From contig JAEWMJ010000006.1 in the NCBI GenBank assembly GCA_023393165.1, positions 124,001-188,000 of the forward strand: a stretch of DNA of 64,000 nt. The letters run 5' to 3'. Both the position numbers and the translations under genes were made by a program. A model generated the notes under the pieces. The model saw only the letters and a program-made list of their open reading frames with translations, ran no database searches and was not told the DNA's origin. This stretch comes from Bacillota bacterium. GTDB taxonomy: Bacteria; Bacillota; Clostridia; Christensenellales; Christensenellaceae. This document shows, piece after piece, positions 50,963-60,325 of the stretch (positions within the stretch are counted from its first letter, which is position 1; every line of letters begins with the position of its first letter).

Positions 50963-51775
50963 ATGTTGGATCTTAAAATGAAAGCTGACAGTATAAGAAT
51001 TGATCTGCTCAAAATGATTTATCATGCGAATACAGGTCATACGGGCGGAGCGCTTTCATGTGTTGATATTTTAACTTCGCTTTATTACGGAGTTATGCAG
51101 GTCGACCCTGAAAAACCAAACTGGCCTTACCGGGATCGGTTTATCTTAAGCAAGGGCCACAGCGTGGAAGGTTTGCTGTGCATTCTTGCAGACAAGGGTT
51201 TTTTCTCAAAAATGGAACTTGAAACGTTCAGCAAATTCAAGTCGAGGCTGATCGGCCATCCGTCTAATAAGGTACCGGGAATAGAAATGTGTACCGGCGC
51301 TTTGGGCCATGGCCTTTCAATCGGAACGGGTATGGCTTATGGGGCTAAAAAGATTAAAGCCGGTTTTAGAACGTTTGTTTTAATGGGCGACGGGGAACAA
51401 GCTGAAGGAAGCGTTTATGAAGCGGCAATGGCCGCTGCCTATTATAAACTGGACAATTTGATTGCTTTTATTGACAGAAATACGCTCCAGATCAGCGGCA
51501 ATACGGAACAAGTGATGGCGCTTGAGAATCTGGACGCAAAATGGAAGGCGTTTGGATGGGAAACGATCCATATAGACGGACATAACCATCAGGAAATCAT
51601 CGATGCCTGCAATAAACCGGCTGTTGGAAAACCGCGCATGATTATTGCAAAAACAATAAAGGGTAAAGGTGTTTCATTCATAGAGAACAAAGTAGAGTGG
51701 CACCATCATGTGTTAAATAAGGAAGAGTTGGAAACAGCCATATCTGAATTGGGAGGTACCGCATATAATGAGTAA
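50963..51775 (+). CDS. Transketolase-like protein, N-terminal (thiamine-binding) half
   Basis: A 270-residue protein equivalent to the first third of transketolase. It binds thiamine diphosphate: HTGGALSCVDILTSLYYGVM, SKGHSVEGLLCILADKG, TGALGHGLSIGTGMAYGAKK and the metal/phosphate motif MGDGEQAEGSVYEA...LIAFIDRN. It overlaps the gene for the second half by eight bases, so the two form one enzyme. Split transketolases occur both as housekeeping enzymes and as dedicated sugar-phosphate enzymes, e.g. apulose-4-phosphate transketolase. Here the operon setting favours a dedicated role. Confidence 0.88.
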   Translation: MLDLKMKADSIRIDLLKMIYHANTGHTGGALSCVDILTSLYYGVMQVDPEKPNWPYRDRFILSKGHSVEGLLCILADKGFFSKMELETFSKFKSRLIGHPSNKVPGIEMCTGALGHGLSIGTGMAYGAKKIKAGFRTFVLMGDGEQAEGSVYEAAMAAAYYKLDNLIAFIDRNTLQISGNTEQVMALENLDAKWKAFGWETIHIDGHNHQEIIDACNKPAVGKPRMIIAKTIKGKGVSFIENKVEWHHHVLNKEELETAISELGGTAYNE

Positions 51776-52700
51776 TTCATGCAGAAAGGCTTTCAGCGAT
51801 ACGATTCTTGAGTTGGCAAAGAGCGATAGTTCTATTCAGGTTCTTTGCACAGATTCCAGGGGTTCTGCCCTACTGAACGAATACGCGGAAAAATTGCCTG
51901 AACAATTTGTTGAAGTAGGCATAGCGGAGCAGAATTGCCTGGGAATGGCTGCAGGTTTGGCTAATGTCGGGATGAAGCCGTTTGCAGTCGGTCCCGCTTC
52001 ATTTTACACTGCAAGGTCCGCAGAGCAGTTGAAAGTGGATATTGCCTATTCCAATTCCAATGTGAAGGTAATCGGCATCAGCGGCGGAGTCAGTTACGGG
52101 GCATTGGGAGCCACGCATCATTCCATTCAGGATATAGCATTCACACGGGCGATTCATAATCTGTCGGTATTGCTTCCTTGCGATGCTGCTCAAACGGCAG
52201 CCATGACCCGAGTGCTGGCGGAATACAAGGGCCCGGTATATATGCGTTTTGGGAGAGGGAGTGTTCCGGATGTATACGAAAAAACGCCTGAGTTTACAAT
52301 TGGAAAAGCAAACATTTTAAGGCAGGGGGCGAATGCGGCAATCATTGCGGCAGGAGAAATGGTTTATCCATCAATTAAAGCAGCCGATTTGCTTTTGAAA
52401 AAAGGAATAGAAGTAAAAGTCATTGATATGTGCTCGATTAAACCTCTGGATGAGGAGGCTGTCTTGGACGCTGCAAAAACAGGTTTCGTTATTACGGTGG
52501 AGGAACACAGCGTTTATGGCGGATTGGGAGCCGCCGTGGCTGAGGTTATCGTACAGAAAACGGAAGCGAGAATGAAGATCATGGGTATTCCGGACACGCA
52601 TGTGGTGACAGGAAGCTCGCAGGAGGTATTTGATTACTATAGCCTTACGCCCGCGGGCATTGCAAAGAATGCATTGGCCATGATAGAGGGAAAAAAATGA
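51768..52700 (+). CDS. Transketolase-like protein, C-terminal half
   Basis: A 310-residue partner of the preceding protein, with the pyrimidine-binding domain (EVGIAEQNCLGMAAGLA, whose Glu activates the cofactor) and the C-terminal transketolase domain (EVKVIDMCSIKPLDEEAVLDAAK; VITVEEHSVYGGLGAAVAE). It joins a two-carbon unit donor and acceptor when assembled with the N-terminal half. It overlaps the kinase gene downstream by four bases (ATGA). The substrate is inferred to be the ketose phosphate formed by that kinase. Confidence 0.88.
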   Translation: MSNSCRKAFSDTILELAKSDSSIQVLCTDSRGSALLNEYAEKLPEQFVEVGIAEQNCLGMAAGLANVGMKPFAVGPASFYTARSAEQLKVDIAYSNSNVKVIGISGGVSYGALGATHHSIQDIAFTRAIHNLSVLLPCDAAQTAAMTRVLAEYKGPVYMRFGRGSVPDVYEKTPEFTIGKANILRQGANAAIIAAGEMVYPSIKAADLLLKKGIEVKVIDMCSIKPLDEEAVLDAAKTGFVITVEEHSVYGGLGAAVAEVIVQKTEARMKIMGIPDTHVVTGSSQEVFDYYSLTPAGIAKNALAMIEGKK

Positions 52701-54151
52701 AGTACATACTTTCGATAGATCAAAGCACGTCCATGACAAAGGCTTTTTTGATTGATAAAAGCGGTAAAATATGCTTTAGGACAGAAAAGAAGCATGCACA
52801 GTTTTATCCAAAAAGTGGTTGGGTGGAACATGACGCAATGGAAATATATCGAAATGTTTGCGTATGTATCCGTGAACTTACAGATAAAAATGCTGTTTCC
52901 ATAGGGGAGATTGAAGGATTATGCATATCCAATCAGCGCGAAACAACGGTGGTATGGGATGCAAAAACCGGTGATCCTGTTTGCAATGCAATTGTGTGGC
53001 AATGCCAGCGGGGGTCCGAAATATGCAAAGAGCTTTCGGAACATGCCGATATGATTCGAAGCAGGACGGGGCTTACTCTTTCCCCCTATTATCCTGCCGC
53101 CAAGATTGCATGGGTGCTTAAAAATATCCCGGAGGCAGCTCAGCGCGCAAAAAACGCGGAATTGCTTTTCGGAACCATAGACAGTTTTTTGCTCTACCGG
53201 TTGTCCGGCGGAAAAATCCACATCACGGATATTACCAACGCCTCCCGTTCCCAGTTGTTTAATTTAAAGACCCTGGATTGGGATAAGGATATTTGTGCGT
53301 TTTTCGATATTCCAATATCCATGCTGCCGAAAGTTGCAATGTGCGACGGCGATTTTGGACAGACGGAGTCTGGGTTACCCGTACTTTCGATAATGGGGGA
53401 CAGCCATTCCGCATTATTGGGCCATGGTTGTGTGAATCCGGGGTCTATCAAGGTGACCTATGGCACGGGCTCGTCCATTATGCAGAATATTGGCAGTAAA
53501 ATCCGTATTCCGAAAGAAGGAATATCGCTGTCTGTAGCATATGGGATGGCAGGCAAGGTGATTTATTCTGAAGAAGGCAATGTAACATGCAGCGGTGATA
53601 TTATTAAATGGCTGCAGAATGAGGCAGGACTGATCGGCAGCCCTAAGGAAACTGAGAGCATTATCGGCGGGATGAATCATAACGGCGGAGTTTATATGGT
53701 GCCCGCTTTTTCCGGACTGGGCGCGCCTTACTTTGATTCCAGGGTACGTGCCGCCATTATGGGTATTTCGCGCGGTACGACAAAGGCTCATATTGTCCGT
53801 GCAGCAATCGAAGCCATCGCTTTTCAGATTGCCAAGGTAATATCGCTGATGAATAATGCTGAAGGGAAGAATACCCTTTATGCGGACGGCGGAGCTGCCG
53901 AAAATGGCATGCTGATGCAGTTTCAGGCGGACGTGCTGGGCCGCAGTATTTGCGTTGGGACGGAAAAAGAGGTCTCCGCGCTCGGGACGGCTTTTTGCGG
54001 AGGACTTAAAACAGGATTTTTTACTTCAATAGATGCGCTTGCAAGACAAGCCAATAAAGGGAAATCATATTCATGCAATATGGACAGCACGCTTGCAAAA
54101 CAATATATGGGCGATTGGGAACGCGCGGTGGCGGCTGCCAGGTTATTTTGA
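52697..54151 (+). CDS. FGGY family carbohydrate kinase
   Basis: A 484-residue kinase of the FGGY group, nearest in appearance to glycerol kinase. SIDQSTSMTKAFLID at residues 5-19 is the phosphate loop; SNQRETTVVWD, GTIDSFLLYRLSGG, DSHSALLGHGCVNPGS, TYGTGSSIM and FSGLGAPYFDSRVRA are family motifs, and the C-terminal DGGAAENGMLMQFQADVLG is the FGGY signature region. It phosphorylates a polyol or ketose; the isomerase-kinase-transketolase order suggests a ketopentose or branched ketose. It is the last gene of the operon. Confidence 0.87.
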   Translation: MKYILSIDQSTSMTKAFLIDKSGKICFRTEKKHAQFYPKSGWVEHDAMEIYRNVCVCIRELTDKNAVSIGEIEGLCISNQRETTVVWDAKTGDPVCNAIVWQCQRGSEICKELSEHADMIRSRTGLTLSPYYPAAKIAWVLKNIPEAAQRAKNAELLFGTIDSFLLYRLSGGKIHITDITNASRSQLFNLKTLDWDKDICAFFDIPISMLPKVAMCDGDFGQTESGLPVLSIMGDSHSALLGHGCVNPGSIKVTYGTGSSIMQNIGSKIRIPKEGISLSVAYGMAGKVIYSEEGNVTCSGDIIKWLQNEAGLIGSPKETESIIGGMNHNGGVYMVPAFSGLGAPYFDSRVRAAIMGISRGTTKAHIVRAAIEAIAFQIAKVISLMNNAEGKNTLYADGGAAENGMLMQFQADVLGRSICVGTEKEVSALGTAFCGGLKTGFFTSIDALARQANKGKSYSCNMDSTLAKQYMGDWERAVAAARLF

Positions 54152-54335
54152 TTTTATCAGTATTCTCATCAAATTAAAAAACTGCTGTTTCAAAACATTT
54201 GTTTTTACATAGGACAAATAAAGTAATAAATGATTGAAAAGACCTATGGAACACCTAAAAGACTTTCCACAGGTAAAATTCGTTCGAGCTATATCGTCTT
54301 TGCATACTTCTGTTGCATTTTTTATCAAATAAATA

Positions 54336-54364
54336 TTGACAAACAGCACTAATGGTTATATAGT
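54336..54364 (+). promoter_or_regulatory. Promoter of the gntR-ABC operon
   Basis: TTGACA (54336-54341), 17 bases, TATAGT (54359-54364). It overlaps the left arm of the operator at 54358-54381. Confidence 0.7.
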
Positions 54365-54381
54365 TGAGTATATAACTATAT
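54358..54381. promoter_or_regulatory. GntR (YtrA-type) operator
   Basis: ATATAGTT (54358-54365) and AACTATAT (54374-54381) are a perfect inverted repeat spaced by eight bases, covering the -10 box and start site. YtrA-type repressors bind similar sites and repress their own operons. Confidence 0.6.
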
Positions 54382-54427
54382 ATCTTGCGTTTAGGAGCAG
54401 TATCCGATAGAAAGGATGTGGGTTAAT

Positions 54428-54817
54428 TTGAGGTCAGTCCTTGAGCCCGACCGGCCAATATTTCTGCAAATCAAAGAGAATATTGAAGATGATATACTCC
54501 GGGATCATTTAAGTGCAAACGATCAAATACCGTCGACAAATGAGTTGGTCGCATATTATGAAATCAATCCCGTCACCGCAATGAAGGGGGTCAACTTGCT
54601 TGCCGATGAAGGAATTGTTTATAAAAAACGTGGGATCGGAATGTTTGTAAGCCCGGATGCAAAGGAAAGGCTGCTCGCAAAATACAAATCATCTTTCATG
54701 ACCGATATTGTCAGCGATGTCGTAAAAAAAGCAGAGCAGCTCCAAATCACCAAGGATGAGCTGAAACAAATGATCGATATAGTATGGAAAGGGGATCGGA
54801 AAAATGCCGACGATTGA
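54428..54817 (+). CDS. YtrA-type GntR family repressor
   Basis: A 129-residue GntR regulator with the winged helix (RPIFLQIKENIEDDILRDHL; STNELVAYYEINPVTAMKGVNLLADEGIVYKKRGIGMFV) and only a short C-terminal dimerisation tail, as in the YtrA subfamily that controls linked ABC transporters. The start is TTG 54428, with AAAGGATG nine bases upstream. It overlaps the ATPase gene by 14 bases. The promoter carries a matching inverted-repeat operator, so the operon is probably self-repressed and induced by an antimicrobial or envelope stress, by family analogy. Confidence 0.85.
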   Translation: MRSVLEPDRPIFLQIKENIEDDILRDHLSANDQIPSTNELVAYYEINPVTAMKGVNLLADEGIVYKKRGIGMFVSPDAKERLLAKYKSSFMTDIVSDVVKKAEQLQITKDELKQMIDIVWKGDRKNADD

Positions 54818-55685
54818 ATATAAAAATGTATCATTAAATTACGGAAAGACACTTGCGATTGATAATATTTCGATGCGTCTTGAAGAAAACAAAATATACG
54901 GTTTGCTGGGCAGGAACGGAGCCGGGAAAACTTCGTTATTATCGCTTCTCGCCGCTTTCAGGCGGCCAACGCAGGGACTTGTGGCATTGGACGGGACGCC
55001 TGTTTATGAATCTGCGCCGCAAATGGAGCAGATTGCTCTTGTTTGGGGTAAAAACTATCAGGACGATCCAAGAAGGGTCTCGGAAGTATTATCCTTTCAT
55101 AAGGGGCTGCGAAAAAACTGGGACCAGACATATGCGGCAAAGCTGATTCAAAAATTCGGGATAGATGTGCGCAAACGGGTCGGAAAGCTTTCAACAGGTA
55201 TGCAGGCGGCAGTCAATTTGGTGATTGGCCTTGCGGCGAGAGCGCCGATAACGATATTCGATGAAGCGTACCTGGGCGTTGACGCACCGCATCGCAAAAC
55301 CTTCTATCAGGAGTTATTGGATGATTATATGCGTTTTCCGCGTACGTTCATCCTGTCCACGCATTATATATCCGAGGTGGAAAATCTTTTTGAGGAAATC
55401 ATAATCCTGAAAAATGGTAAACTGCTGGAGCAATCAGATACCCAGAGTTTCTTATCCAAAGGCTATGCGGTAACCGGAAACGCGGATGCTGTAGACCGTT
55501 TTGTATCCGGCAGAAATGTGCTGGGCAGCCAATCTTTGGGCAAGACGCGGTCCGATGTCGTTTATGGCGAACTGGATTTAGAGGAGAAGCAGGCCGCACA
55601 GGCAGAGGGACTTGCATTCGAACAGCCGTCCTTGCAGGATATGTTTATTTACTTGACGGAGGATATCAGTGATGAAAACAAATAA
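54804..55685 (+). CDS. ABC transporter ATPase (YtrB-like)
   Basis: A 293-residue ATPase with Walker A GRNGAGKTS, a degenerate signature KLSTGMQAAVNLVIGLAA and Walker B ITIFDEAYLGVDAP; the usual DEP is DEA and the signature LSGGQ is LSTGM. Such ATPases are common in export-type or stress-response ABC systems next to YtrA regulators. The C-terminal ~80 residues are an extension typical of this group. It overlaps the regulator gene upstream and the membrane subunit downstream. Confidence 0.85.
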   Translation: MPTIEYKNVSLNYGKTLAIDNISMRLEENKIYGLLGRNGAGKTSLLSLLAAFRRPTQGLVALDGTPVYESAPQMEQIALVWGKNYQDDPRRVSEVLSFHKGLRKNWDQTYAAKLIQKFGIDVRKRVGKLSTGMQAAVNLVIGLAARAPITIFDEAYLGVDAPHRKTFYQELLDDYMRFPRTFILSTHYISEVENLFEEIIILKNGKLLEQSDTQSFLSKGYAVTGNADAVDRFVSGRNVLGSQSLGKTRSDVVYGELDLEEKQAAQAEGLAFEQPSLQDMFIYLTEDISDENK

Positions 55686-56298
55686 TACCATCAGTCACCT
55701 TACTAAAAAAGTTCTTTTAAATTACAAAGGCACAGCAATATGGTTCATCTGTATCATTATCGGTATCTCCATAGCGCTCTCAATCGCTTCAAATTACTGG
55801 ATTGAAGTGAGGGTGAATGGGGTGAATAGCGTTAACGGGATCATGTTTGTCTTAGGTATTCTGTCTACGGGGATCAGCTTCATCATGTATTTAGAAGCAG
55901 GCGTTACACGCAAAAACTACTTTTGGGCAAACACGGCCGCGTTTTTAATACTGTCTTTTGGGATATTGCTCGTGGGTATGATAGTGAACGCTGTTTTATC
56001 ATCATTTTATGATTTCATTTCACCTGTTTCTTTTTCAAAATTATTCACAAGCGGATTGACGTGTATGCTCTATTACTATGGCGGATGGTTGATCAGTTTG
56101 CTGATCTATAATTACGGCGCAAAATTATGGCTGCCCGCGGTAATTGCAGGAGGCGCTATTATCGTGCTTACTGAGTACAGCATATGGGTATTTCAAAGCA
56201 TGCCGGAAATTTTTACTATATTGATTTTATTGGCGATCCTGGTTGCGGTAACTTTTCTGATGAAGCATGTTGTATCCAAAATCAACGTGAAGATGTAA
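55672..56298 (+). CDS. Membrane subunit of the YtrA-linked ABC system
   Basis: A 208-residue membrane protein with six predicted hydrophobic segments (for example IWFICIIIGISIALSIAS, then ILSTGISFIMYLEAG and AFLILSFGILLVGMIV). It has no recognised domain beyond ABC-2-like membrane topology. GGAGGA lies eight bases upstream of ATG 55672, and it overlaps the ATPase gene by 14 bases, so the two subunits should work together. Substrate unknown. Confidence 0.75.
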   Translation: MKTNNTISHLTKKVLLNYKGTAIWFICIIIGISIALSIASNYWIEVRVNGVNSVNGIMFVLGILSTGISFIMYLEAGVTRKNYFWANTAAFLILSFGILLVGMIVNAVLSSFYDFISPVSFSKLFTSGLTCMLYYYGGWLISLLIYNYGAKLWLPAVIAGGAIIVLTEYSIWVFQSMPEIFTILILLAILVAVTFLMKHVVSKINVKM

Positions 56299-56351
56299 GT
56301 TAGGTTATTGTCTTTGAAATATGCGATATACAATAAAATAAAAAGATGAGT

Positions 56352-56396
56352 AAACCGCTTTGGCCCGCCGTGTAAAAATCCGCGGCGGGCGGTTTT
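56352..56396 (+). terminator. Terminator of the gntR-ABC operon
   Basis: AAACCG...GCCCGCCG (56352-56370) pairs with CGGCGGGC GGTTTT (56383-56396) around an A-rich loop, then T residues. Confidence 0.75.
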
Positions 56397-56729
56397 ATCA
56401 GATGACTAATGAAAAGAAATGAGATTATGTCACCAGATTAACTTCTGTCTTACCATGGATTTTTTTGTTTCAAAAGAGAATTTGACAGCGGAAAGCCCTC
56501 AACAAGCAAGACTGTGGCCACATAGTCATTGCTTGCCACTTTTGTTGCTCTCATTTTTTTAGTTCTTGCAGGGGAAGCTAAACGATATTATTATGCACAA
56601 GGTGTAGATTTGTTTTTTCAATACGCTTGCAGCATACTATAAATATCATGATATTCAGAAAATCTTAAGATTTTAATAAGTAAAAAGCTATAAAATGGAT
56701 TTTTGCTTTGCGGTATAATAATTATAGGG
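56397..56729. other. Gene-free stretch upstream of the group II intron
   Basis: About 330 bases without a recognisable gene. Near its right end TATAAT (56714-56719) sits 10 bases before the intron start, but its -35 region is weak. Nothing else was identified. Confidence 0.5.
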
Positions 56730-58692
56730 GTGCGAGCTGCGAAATCAGACTAACTGATTTCCCCTAGTGAGTGGAAGAAATTCTGCGAAACTTTGGTAAG
56801 CTGATGAATATACAGTAGGAAAATCCTATCGGGTAAGGCCTAACCAGCCGCCCGTACCGAGTCCTTGGAGCCAAAGCGGTAACGCCAGGCTTAAGCGTAG
56901 GACAGGGAGCAACAGAGCCGAAACGGAAGTGAAGTGATTGAGCTGGGAAATTATTATACCAGTAGGAAAGGCCGAAGTGTTCTTTACCACTGCAGGCAAT
57001 ATTCTGTAAATCGTTAATGGTGAGATTGCAGGACATTCCCCCAGTCTGAGAGCTCGGCGAGGTTGATGAAAAGTGGTTCATCGGAACAGCTGAGATCCTG
57101 CCATACCCTCTATTGAGAGGTATGGGAACCGAATCAAAGGAATGCGACAGGAACCCAAATGTGTGGCAGGAAGTCCGATTCGCCAATAGTACCGTAGAAA
57201 CCTGTGAAAGCAGGCGGAGGGAAGGGGCGAACACCTTACAGCTTCAAGCAACACAATCATGCAGACATTAAAGAGAGCTGGAGAACATGATGAATGAATT
57301 GCTTGGAATACAGTTTAATATCGCTAAAGCAGACAGAACAGACAAGCGCGTACAGAACCTTGCATCATACATCAATGCTGATACGCTGAGAGCCGTTCAC
57401 GAGCGAATGGATAAACAAAAAGCCTATGGAGTTGATGGAGTAACCAAGGAGGACTACGAGCAAAATCTGGAGAAGAACCTTGAGAATCTTGTGAAGAGAA
57501 TGAAGAGCGGGAGCTACAGGCCGAATCCGACAAGGAGAGTGTATATCCCGAAGGATGGAAGCAACAAGAAGAGACCTCTGGGAATCTCTTGTTATGAGGA
57601 CAAGTTGGTTGAGAATGCGATTGCGCAGATATTGACTATGGTGTATGAACCCAAATTCTACAATGAGAGCTTTGGATTCAGGCCAAATAGAAGTTGTCAC
57701 CAGGCGGTAAGAGAGGTTATCGAGGATGTACAGTATCGTAAGACGAACTATGTTGTAGAGGCAGACATCAAAGGCTTCTTTGAAAATGTTAATCAAGAAT
57801 GGCTGATGAAATTTCTGGAACACGATATAGCGGACAGAAGGTTTCTGGACATTATTCAGAAGTTTCTGAAAGCAGGCATCATGGAAGAAGGAAAATATCT
57901 TGACAGCGAGAAGGGCACACCGCAAGGAAATGGAGCCAGTCCGATACTAGCAAATGTATATCTGCACTATGTGCTGGACAGTTGGTTTGTGGTAAGGGTC
58001 AAGCGTCAATGTCAAGGGCAATGTTACTTAATACGGTATTGTGATGACTTTGTATGTTGCTTTCAGAACAAATGGGAGGCAGAACCTTTCTACCGAGGTC
58101 TACAGAAAAGATTTGAGAAATTCGGATTGGAACTGGCCAAGGAGAAGACCAAGGTTATTGAATTCGGAAGGTTTGCCAAGGAGAACAGGGAGAAAAGAGG
58201 AGAGGGAAAGCCGGAAACCTTTGACTTCCTAGGCTTCACATTCTATTGCGGGAAAGATAGCAGGAAAGAATTCTTCCGCTGCAGGGTGAAAACCAGCAGG
58301 AAGAAGCTCAGAAGCAAGATTAAGGCTATGAAGGAATGGATAAAGAATCATCGGACGCTACCGGCGGAAATGATCATCAAGACAGTGAATGCAAAACTCA
58401 AGGGTCACTACCAGTACTATGGCGCTACGGATAACACAAAGGAAGTAAAGAACTTTCTTAAGTGTACAAAATGGTTGTTATTCAAATGGTTGAACCGGAG
58501 AAGTCAAAGGAAAAGTTATACCATTGAGACCTTCTTTAACGGACTACTGAGAACGTTTCCGTTAGTTGAGCCGACAATCAGAGTAAGTTTGTTTTATCGA
58601 TAAGAATGAATGCAAGGTGAAAAGCCGTATGCCTTAATAGGGCACGTACGGTTTTGAATAGGGGCTTGGACGCGCAAGCGTCCTTGACCTAC
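56730..58692 (+). mobile_element. Group II intron with maturase gene
   Basis: The element begins with GTGCGAGCTGCG, the conserved GUGYG 5' end, and contains a structured non-coding domain I-III region (56730-57286), the maturase gene and then domains V and VI. Domain V is 58622-58655 (AAGCCGTATGCC, loop, GGCACGTACGGTTTT). Domain VI is 58656-58692, ending at ACCTAC with the expected AY 3' end. Length is about 1.96 kb. The 5' end is well supported; the exact 3' base rests on the AY rule. The intron is complete and its reading frame intact, so it may still be mobile. Confidence 0.85.
57287..58603 (+). CDS. ltrA: Group II intron reverse transcriptase/maturase
   Basis: A 438-residue intron-encoded protein with the seven reverse transcriptase blocks (YGVDGVTKEDYEQNL; IPKDGSNKKRPLGISCYEDKLVENAI; FGFRPNRSCHQAV; VEADIKGFFENVNQEWL; TPQGNGASPILANVYLH; YCDD at 251-254) and the X/maturase thumb (LKGHYQYYGATDN, about 368-380). 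There is no HNH endonuclease domain at the C-terminus. The catalytic box is YCDD rather than the common YADD, and block 4 reads PQGNGASP instead of PQGGVISP. It helps the intron splice and reverse transcribes it during retrohoming. Confidence 0.92.
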   Translation: MMNELLGIQFNIAKADRTDKRVQNLASYINADTLRAVHERMDKQKAYGVDGVTKEDYEQNLEKNLENLVKRMKSGSYRPNPTRRVYIPKDGSNKKRPLGISCYEDKLVENAIAQILTMVYEPKFYNESFGFRPNRSCHQAVREVIEDVQYRKTNYVVEADIKGFFENVNQEWLMKFLEHDIADRRFLDIIQKFLKAGIMEEGKYLDSEKGTPQGNGASPILANVYLHYVLDSWFVVRVKRQCQGQCYLIRYCDDFVCCFQNKWEAEPFYRGLQKRFEKFGLELAKEKTKVIEFGRFAKENREKRGEGKPETFDFLGFTFYCGKDSRKEFFRCRVKTSRKKLRSKIKAMKEWIKNHRTLPAEMIIKTVNAKLKGHYQYYGATDNTKEVKNFLKCTKWLLFKWLNRRSQRKSYTIETFFNGLLRTFPLVEPTIRVSLFYR

Positions 58693-58762
58693 TAGAGAAA
58701 GAGTTTTTTGCGCAGGAATAATTCGGGGCTTTTGCCTTTTGATGCAAAAAAAAACGGTTTGG

Positions 58763-58771
58763 TGGTATAAT
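58763..58771 (+). promoter_or_regulatory. Extended -10 promoter for the LigB-AMMECR1 gene
   Basis: TGGTATAAT is an extended -10 element 183 bases upstream of the next start codon. No good -35 box is seen at normal spacing. The leader of about 175 bases holds no obvious structure. Confidence 0.4.
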
Positions 58772-58954
58772 AAAAAAGAAGTTTTTAGCCGGAAGGAAAT
58801 CCGTAAGGTATCCGGATGGAAGAAATCAGGCAATTATGTTATGAAAATCTTAAAATTCAGCTGCCGGAAAAATGAGCAGGGCCGGAAGATGCGATCTGTC
58901 GCGCGTATCCGAAATGATCGGATAACGCGCCGTATTGAAAAAGGAGTTTGTGTT

Positions 58955-60325
58955 ATGGGACGGATCATAGCAAGTTATATTATGCCACACCCCCCGATCA
59001 TCATACCGGGGGTGGGAAGAGGCGCCGAGACAGATGCGAACAGCACCATAACGGCTGCGAAACGTGCGGCGATTGAAATTGCGCGTGAAGCGCCCGGCAC
59101 CATTATTCTGTCTTCTCCGCATGCGCCCTGTTTTTCGGATTTTATGCACATTTCCGGGCAGGAACGGCTGGAGGGGGATTTTGGAAGGTTCCGCTGTCCT
59201 GAGGTTAAGATTGGATTTGAAAACAACTTATCCCTGGTTGAACGTATAGAAGATAAGGCACGTGAGCAAGGATTGCCTGCGGGCAGCCTGGATGAGGCTT
59301 CAATGGAGCGGATGCAAATATCCGGCAGATTGGACCATGGCGCGCTGGTACCTTTGTATTTTGTTACCCGTTTGTATAAAGACTTCAAACTCGTGCATAT
59401 CTCGACGCCTTTTCTGCCTACTGCCGATCTTTATGCCCTGGGAAAATGTATTGCCCAAGCTGTGCGCGAATCCGACGAAAAGGTTGTGTATATCGCGAGC
59501 GCGGATTTGTCTCACCGGCTGAAGCGGGATGCTCCGGCTGGATACAGCCCAAAGGGCAAGGAATACGACGAGCAGTTGATCCAAAAGCTGAAAGAATCGG
59601 ATGTGCATGGGATACTGTCCATTGACGAGGCGTTTATGGAAGAAGCAGGTGAGTGCGGTACGCGCTCCATTATCATTATGCTGGGGGCAATGTCCGGAAA
59701 CAGTATCCAGACGGATATGTATTCTTACGAAGGCCCTTTTGGAGTAGGATATCTGGTCGCACGTGTGAGTGCGGCTGGGCCTCAAACAGATGAGTTGGAC
59801 GTACACCCAAAAGAAACCAGTCCTCATGTGCGGCTTGCGCAGGAAACGCTGGAAGCTTATGTGCGCGAAGGCGAAAAAATCAAAATACCCGGCTGGGTGC
59901 CTGAAGAATTGCTGACAAAACGCGCGGGCGTGTTTGTCTCGCTCAAGAAAAATGGCAGGCTTCGCGGCTGTATCGGAACGATCGCACCAGCCAGAAGCAG
60001 CATTGCCGAAGAGATTGTTGAAAACGCAATAAGCGCCGGAACAATGGATCCCAGGTTCGACCCGGTCGCGCCCGGTGAACTTTCCCGGCTGATCTATTCG
60101 GTGGATGTGCTCGGCGAACCAGAAAAGATAGAATCAATGGATGAGTTGGACGTCAAGAATTACGGTGTGATTGTGACTTCGGGATTCAAAAGGGGACTTC
60201 TGCTGCCCGATCTGGAAGGTGTAGACACACCCGAGCAGCAGGTTGAAATTGCGCTGCAAAAAGCCGGTATCCGCGCTTATGAAGAATATTCAATGGAACG
60301 TTTTCGTGTGGAGAGATATCGATGA
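58955..60325 (+). CDS. Fusion of LigB-type (Memo-like) and AMMECR1 domains
   Basis: A 456-residue two-domain protein. Residues 1-270 form a class III extradiol-dioxygenase-like (LigB) domain with metal-type motifs MPHPPIIIPGVG, SSPHAPCFSDF, DHGALVPLYF and ASADLSH; residues 285-456 form an AMMECR1 domain with FVSLKKNGRLRGCIGTI. AMMECR1, a Memo/LigB-like protein and a radical SAM enzyme define the widespread but uncharacterised AmmeMemoRadiSam set; here two are fused and the third follows with a four-base overlap. ATG 58955 has AAGGAG nine bases upstream. Biochemical role unknown. Confidence 0.87.
   Translation: MGRIIASYIMPHPPIIIPGVGRGAETDANSTITAAKRAAIEIAREAPGTIILSSPHAPCFSDFMHISGQERLEGDFGRFRCPEVKIGFENNLSLVERIEDKAREQGLPAGSLDEASMERMQISGRLDHGALVPLYFVTRLYKDFKLVHISTPFLPTADLYALGKCIAQAVRESDEKVVYIASADLSHRLKRDAPAGYSPKGKEYDEQLIQKLKESDVHGILSIDEAFMEEAGECGTRSIIIMLGAMSGNSIQTDMYSYEGPFGVGYLVARVSAAGPQTDELDVHPKETSPHVRLAQETLEAYVREGEKIKIPGWVPEELLTKRAGVFVSLKKNGRLRGCIGTIAPARSSIAEEIVENAISAGTMDPRFDPVAPGELSRLIYSVDVLGEPEKIESMDELDVKNYGVIVTSGFKRGLLLPDLEGVDTPEQQVEIALQKAGIRAYEEYSMERFRVERYR

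Noticed and set aside
58739..58954. N-terminal extension of the LigB-AMMECR1 protein from an upstream ATG
   Set aside because: The extension is basic and unlike any domain, overlaps the promoter, and the ATG at 58955 has a proper ribosome binding site and begins the LigB fold at once.
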